NCBI GenBank assembly: GCA_041666155.1
Contig: JBAYHM010000081.1
Span: 1 to 15,596 of the forward strand
From: SZUA-426 sp041666155
GTDB lineage: Bacteria > Spirochaetota > Spirochaetia > Treponematales > Breznakiellaceae
DNA: 15,596 nt
Reading direction: 5' to 3'
The notes under the pieces are model-generated. The model had not been told where the DNA came from, ran no database searches, and saw only the letters and a list, made by a program, of their open reading frames with translations. Positions 12,252 through 15,596 of the stretch are shown in pieces (position 1 is the stretch's first letter; every line of letters starts with the position of its first letter). The position numbers were made by a program, and so were the translations under genes.

Positions 12252-13126
12252 GTTTCCTGGTAGATAAATCGACACGGTTGATCATACAGGGCATCACCGG
12301 CCGCGAAGGCACTTTCCATTGCAGACAGATGCTCGACTACGGAACGAACGTAGTCGCCGGCGTAACGCCGGGAAAACGCGGCGCGGTAGTCGAAGGCGTC
12401 CCCGTTTACAACACCGTGCGCGAAGCGATTGAAAAGCACGACGCGAACGCGTCCGTCTTATTCGTCCCTCCAAAGTTCCTGTACGACGGCGCGTACGAAG
12501 CGATATCGAGCGGTTTGCCTTTGGTGATTACCATCTCCGAAGGAACCCCCGTTTTGGACATGTATCGATTGTACCATTTAGCGAAATCTAAGGGCGTTCG
12601 ACTCATTGGTCCGAATAGCTTCGGCATTATTTCACCCGGAAAAGCGAAGGCCGGTTTTATGGCGCATCGCATATTTTCCGAGGGGCCGGTCGGCGTTATG
12701 TCCCGCAGCGCTACGAACGCGTATGAGACGGTTTTCATGCTGACGCGCAAAGGGATCGGCCAATCGACGGTAGTCGGCGTCGGCGGCGACATGATACCGG
12801 GAAGCGCGTTCATCGATATGCTTCCGTATTTCGAAGCGGATGAACAGACCAAGGTTATCGTTATGATCGGAGAGATCGGCGGATCGGAAGAAGAGCGCGC
12901 GGCGGAGTATATTGCCGCGCATATCAAGAAACCGGTCATCGCGTTGATCGCCGGAAAGAACGCGCCGAAAGAGCGGAGCATGGGGCACGCCGGAGCGATC
13001 ATTTCACCGAACGGCGAGGGCGGGGCCGCTTTGAAAGAAGAGGCTTTGTCCGCGGTCGGCGTGAGAATAGCGGAGAGCACTTCGCAGATTCCAAGTCTAG
13101 TCGAGTCGATATTACGCGGGAAATAA
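12248..13126 (+). CDS. ADP-forming acyl-CoA synthetase, alpha subunit (SucD-like, 292 aa)
   Basis: This is the CoA-binding and phosphohistidine subunit. GITGREGTFHCRQMLDYGT binds CoA. His247 in MGHAGAIIS is the phosphorylated histidine (His246 in the E. coli enzyme, from memory). IGEIGGSEEE is the partner helix region. The CoA-site loop usually reads GPNCPG in SucD but here is GPNSFG (Ser124, Phe125). The loop SRSATNAYETV also differs slightly from the usual SRSGTL. These changes suggest a substrate other than succinate. It starts inside the beta-subunit stop (ATGA), so the two are made in equal amounts. Length is normal. Confidence 0.87.
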   Translation: MSFLVDKSTRLIIQGITGREGTFHCRQMLDYGTNVVAGVTPGKRGAVVEGVPVYNTVREAIEKHDANASVLFVPPKFLYDGAYEAISSGLPLVITISEGTPVLDMYRLYHLAKSKGVRLIGPNSFGIISPGKAKAGFMAHRIFSEGPVGVMSRSATNAYETVFMLTRKGIGQSTVVGVGGDMIPGSAFIDMLPYFEADEQTKVIVMIGEIGGSEEERAAEYIAAHIKKPVIALIAGKNAPKERSMGHAGAIISPNGEGGAALKEEALSAVGVRIAESTSQIPSLVESILRGK

Positions 13127-13169
13127 ATAACAACCGCAACCGTTCTTGATAAAAGAGGAGACGTTTAAC

Positions 13170-13991
13170 TTGGAAAAGCGTTTTGAAGGCAAGATCGCAT
13201 TAATTACGGGTGCCGGTTCCGGGATTGGAAGAGGCGTTGCTCTCAGATTCGCGACCGAGGGCGCGTCAGTCGCGATCGCTGATATTAATACGGAAGGAAT
13301 AAAAGATACCGCATCGGAAGTGGCGAAGATCGGACGAAAGGCGTTGGAATTGCGAGTGGACGTTTCCAACATTGAGTCCATTCAGGCTATGGTCGCCGCA
13401 ACCGTAAAAGAATTCGGTAAAATCGATGTCTTCGTTAACGCGGCGGGCATCGTACAGAGCTGCGATCTTTTGGAAACGACGGAAGAGAGTTGGGACCGCA
13501 TCATCGACATCAATCAGAAAGGCACCGCGTTCTCTAATCAGATCGTCGCGAAGGCGATGATCGCAAACGTTCCGGAGCGCGTGAAGAAAGCGGGAAGAGC
13601 CGACGCCTGTTACGGAAAGATCATCAATTTTTCTTCAATCGCCGGTAGGCGCGGACGCGCATTCCAGCTGCACTACGCCGCTTCAAAAGCCGCAATCATC
13701 AACATCACTCAATCGTACGCTTTGCGCCTTGCCGAATACGGGATCAACGTCAACGCGATTTCTCCGAGTGTCGTTGAAACGCCTATGTGGAACAAAAGCA
13801 TAACGGGAAAAGCGAAAACGCTCGGTGTCAGCGTCGACGCGGCGACCGAGGAAATGATTCGAAAGATTCCGCTGCTCCGAGTCGGTACGGTCGATGATAT
13901 AAGCGCGGCTGTCGCATTTCTTTGTTCACCCGACGCGAACTTCATCACCGGTCAGACGCTGAATGTCGACGGTGGATTTGAGATGAATTGA
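13170..13991 (+). CDS. Short-chain dehydrogenase/reductase, NAD type (273 aa)
   Basis: A classical SDR: cofactor loop TGAGSGIG at about residues 13-20, Asp at the end of strand 2 (IADINTEG) favouring NAD over NADP, NAAGI at about residues 89-93, Ser in NFSSIAGRRG, and Tyr169/Lys173 in YAASK. A short insertion (about residues 131-148, VPERVKKAGRADACYG) before the Ser strand is unusual. The overall style is like sorbitol, galactitol and other sugar-alcohol dehydrogenases. The start is TTG at 13170 because AGAGGAG lies 9 bases upstream. The TTG at 13146 is in frame but has no such site. It lies 43 bases after the alpha subunit, so cotranscription is likely. It probably oxidises a sugar alcohol or reduces a keto-sugar of this pathway. 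Confidence 0.83.
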   Translation: MEKRFEGKIALITGAGSGIGRGVALRFATEGASVAIADINTEGIKDTASEVAKIGRKALELRVDVSNIESIQAMVAATVKEFGKIDVFVNAAGIVQSCDLLETTEESWDRIIDINQKGTAFSNQIVAKAMIANVPERVKKAGRADACYGKIINFSSIAGRRGRAFQLHYAASKAAIINITQSYALRLAEYGINVNAISPSVVETPMWNKSITGKAKTLGVSVDAATEEMIRKIPLLRVGTVDDISAAVAFLCSPDANFITGQTLNVDGGFEMN

Positions 13992-14040
13992 GAATAGCCG
14001 GTCATTTGCCCGGATTATAAGTAGACTACGGAGGACTAAT

Positions 14041-14712
14041 ATGCAACTTTTTTTGAATTCCTGTATGCTCGATGAAATTAAAGAAATCAACGAATGGGGG
14101 ATCCTTGACGGGGTCACCATGAACCCGACGATGGTCGCGAAATTCGGCGGAGACTACGTCGCTAATTTCAAGGCTATCTGCAAGCTCGTTACCTGTCCGG
14201 TGTTCACTCAGGTCGTTTCGACCGAAAAAAAAGGAATAATCGAAGAGGCTAAACGCATTGCTTCTCTCGGTGATAAAGTCGTCGTAAAGATCCATACGAA
14301 CATCGAAGGCATCAAGGCGATTTCAACGCTTAAGGAAACCACCGACATCCAGATTTGCGCTACCGCAATCCATTCGGTGATAGAGGCGATGACAGTAGCA
14401 GCCGCGGGCGCGGACCATGCCGCCATCTTCCTCGGTTTGCTTGGTGAAGCCGACGAGCATTCCACGACCGAGCTGATTCTCGGCGTCAAGGAAGTGTATG
14501 CGAACGCGGACGGCGTGGACACCAAGATTATGACCGCCGGGCGTTCTCTCAGGCAAATCGTTGAAGGCTTCAGGGTCGGAGCCGATGAGATGACCGCGTC
14601 CTATTCCATGTGGAAGATGTTCATGGATAACTCCTTCACGAAGGATCGGTGGAGCTCTTTCATGAAAGACTGGAAGGGAAAGTACGGCGAACGCAATTGG
14701 ATCACCGGTTAA
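14041..14712 (+). CDS. FSA-type transaldolase/aldolase with altered active site (223 aa)
   Basis: A class I aldolase of the small transaldolase group (TalC/FSA, about 220 residues) that splits or joins a ketose through a Schiff base. The lysine is Lys83 in VVVKIHTN. Kept are Thr26 and Asn28 (GVTMNPT), Gln57 (FTQVVST) and Thr108 (CATAIH). By hand alignment to E. coli FSA (from memory) the catalytic Asp6 is Asn6, Tyr131 is Phe130, and the phosphate-binding Arg134 is Leu133. The enzyme may therefore handle a ketose that lacks the usual phosphate group, or one with another anionic group. GGAGG lies 6 bases before the ATG. The gene sits between the SDR and the GntR regulator and could supply the aldehyde for the acylating dehydrogenase. 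Confidence 0.82.
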   Translation: MQLFLNSCMLDEIKEINEWGILDGVTMNPTMVAKFGGDYVANFKAICKLVTCPVFTQVVSTEKKGIIEEAKRIASLGDKVVVKIHTNIEGIKAISTLKETTDIQICATAIHSVIEAMTVAAAGADHAAIFLGLLGEADEHSTTELILGVKEVYANADGVDTKIMTAGRSLRQIVEGFRVGADEMTASYSMWKMFMDNSFTKDRWSSFMKDWKGKYGERNWITG

Positions 14713-14735
14713 GGTCTTAAAATTGTACATTGAGC

Positions 14736-14741
14736 TATGAT
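14736..14741 (+). promoter_or_regulatory. Possible own promoter of the GntR gene
   Basis: TATGAT is one mismatch from the -10 consensus and would start transcription about 9 bases before the regulator ATG. No good -35 box lies 17 bases upstream. An alternative pairs TTGTAC (14723-14728) with an AT-rich -10 at 14746-14751, giving a leaderless message. Either way there is no ribosome binding site. Confidence 0.35.
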
Positions 14742-14756
14742 ACAGTAAATATACAT

Positions 14757-15494
14757 ATGGCAAAGAACAACGGATCTGAAGGCAACGGTCGGGAAGATCT
14801 TCTTTCCACCCCGATTAAACGTGTACGCGTCTACGAGGATATCGTCCGGCGTATTTTGTATATGATTCAAGAGGGTGATCTGAAGATCGGTGACCGTTTG
14901 CCCGCGGAACGTGATCTTTCCAACAGCCTGGGCGTCAGCAGGTCTTCCGTCCGTGAAGCGCTAAGAGCCCTTGAGCTTTTGGGACACATCGAAACGCGTG
15001 TCGGAATTGACGGCGGCAGTTTCGTTCGTGAGGTTGGCTTTGAAAAAGCGCAATCCATATTGAAGTCCATGTTCAATTTATCCCAAGACTCGGTAACCGA
15101 CCTCATTGAGGTCCGGATGATCGTAGAGACACGCTCCGCTTCGCTCGCGGCCGAACGAAGGCGTGATGAGGACATTGTCGTTTTGGACGAAGCTATTTCT
15201 CTGATGGAAGACGAAATAAAAGGCGGGGACGTCGGCATAAAAGGCGATCATACGTTCCATGCCGCCGTTGCCAAGGCGTCCCGAAACAACGTTCTTTTCC
15301 TTTTGTCGGAAATGCTTGAGGAAATGATTGAAGATACCCGGCTCCAAAGTCTGTCCCTTCCGGGCGTTCCCGAGCTGGCGCTTTTGGAACATAAGAATAT
15401 CGTGAAGGCGATCAAGGCGGGGAATGGAAAAACGGCGGAACGTCACATGCACACTCACCTGAACCGCGCGTACGAAATCAGTAAGGGGAATTAA
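14757..15494 (+). CDS. GntR/FadR-family transcriptional regulator with FCD domain (245 aa)
   Basis: A winged helix-turn-helix fills residues about 20-90: YEDIVRRILYMIQEGDLKIG, then DRLPAERDLSNSLGVSRSSV, REALRALELLGHIETR is the GntR signature. The FCD domain follows, with the metal-binding residues Asp and His in GDHTFHAAVAKASRNN and His in the last helices (LEHKNIV, ERHMHTH), which usually read a small acid or sugar acid. The ATG at 14757 is the first clear start. A TTG at 14730 is in frame but has no ribosome binding site either. The gene follows the transaldolase by 44 bases and likely controls the cluster through the TGGTAT/ATACCA site at 9678-9696. The ligand would be a pathway intermediate. 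Confidence 0.85.
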   Translation: MAKNNGSEGNGREDLLSTPIKRVRVYEDIVRRILYMIQEGDLKIGDRLPAERDLSNSLGVSRSSVREALRALELLGHIETRVGIDGGSFVREVGFEKAQSILKSMFNLSQDSVTDLIEVRMIVETRSASLAAERRRDEDIVVLDEAISLMEDEIKGGDVGIKGDHTFHAAVAKASRNNVLFLLSEMLEEMIEDTRLQSLSLPGVPELALLEHKNIVKAIKAGNGKTAERHMHTHLNRAYEISKGN

Positions 15495-15497
15495 CCG

Positions 15498-15596
15498 ATG
15501 GCGATCGACATAAGCTTGAAAAACCTGGACGCGGCCTTTCCCGCGGACTTTACGGAAGAACAGAAGGCGAAGGCCAAAACACTGTTTCTAAAGACG
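15498..15596 (+). CDS. Start of another cluster gene, partial (33 codons)
   Basis: The ATG at 15498 follows the regulator stop by 3 bases, with GGGG about 9 bases upstream, and the frame stays open to the window end. It reads MAIDISLKNLDAAFPADFTE and onward with an even mix of charged and hydrophobic residues, typical of a soluble enzyme. I cannot name the family from this piece. Its position makes it very likely part of the same catabolic operon, so its identity would help decide the substrate. Confidence 0.7.
   Translation, partial: MAIDISLKNLDAAFPADFTEEQKAKAKTLFLKT

Noticed and set aside
12406..13080. Open frame of 224 codons on the minus strand
   Set aside because: It is fully opposite the SucD-like gene, whose motifs are intact. 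The composition is that of a shadow frame.

Overview
The window joins two kinds of DNA. Positions 1 to about 3487 look like the right-hand end of an integrated phage or integrative element. It holds short, tightly packed genes, a divergent repressor switch and a tRNA-like RNA, and it stops at the 3' half of a tRNA-Gly gene (3488-3533). From about 3534 onward the sequence looks like ordinary chromosome: a tRNA-Asn, housekeeping genes and a sugar or aldehyde catabolic cluster. No gene names a taxon directly. The H-cluster iron-sulfur protein and the fermentative CoA-acylating aldehyde dehydrogenase point to an anaerobe. The repressor style and the DRTGG / anti-sigma-like ATPase / H-cluster set suggest an anaerobic spirochaete (Treponema-like), which is an inference of moderate confidence.

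Element (1-3533). A leftward early operon runs from a leaderless-looking promoter at 1623-1650. It encodes a tandem AbrB-fold protein, a helix-turn-helix protein resembling an excisionase, a 55-residue protein (found by direct reading at 821-988), a small membrane protein, a structured class II tRNA-like RNA, an 80-residue protein and the start of another gene. Rightward are an XRE repressor, a terminator, a secreted protein with a DUF4352-like fold, and an unrecognised 226-residue protein next to the attachment site. Two 16-bp inverted arms flank the divergent promoters. No integrase lies in the window.

Chromosome, first part (3534-8506). A tRNA terminator, tRNA-Asn(GTT) with its own terminator, and three strong palindromes (3810-3959) precede a tight operon: DRTGG-domain protein, RsbW-like ATPase, an iron-sulfur protein with an [FeFe]-hydrogenase-type H-cluster domain that lacks the usual proton-relay cysteine, and 5-formyltetrahydrofolate cyclo-ligase. 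Then come an unrecognised 195-residue protein, thiol peroxidase on the other strand, and a small conserved protein.

Chromosome, second part (8517-15596). A leftward zinc-dependent dehydrogenase diverges from a rightward cluster: CoA-acylating aldehyde dehydrogenase, two subunits of an ADP-forming acyl-CoA synthetase related to SucC/SucD, an NAD-type short-chain dehydrogenase, an FSA-type transaldolase, a GntR/FadR regulator, and the start of one more gene. Together these could turn an aldehyde released by the transaldolase into an acyl-CoA and then an acid, making NADH and one ATP. The transaldolase has altered active-site positions and the SucD-like subunit has an altered CoA-site loop, so the substrate is probably not the textbook one. 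Breakdown of a sulfosugar or another modified sugar is one candidate. This cluster is the best lead in the window for an undescribed pathway.
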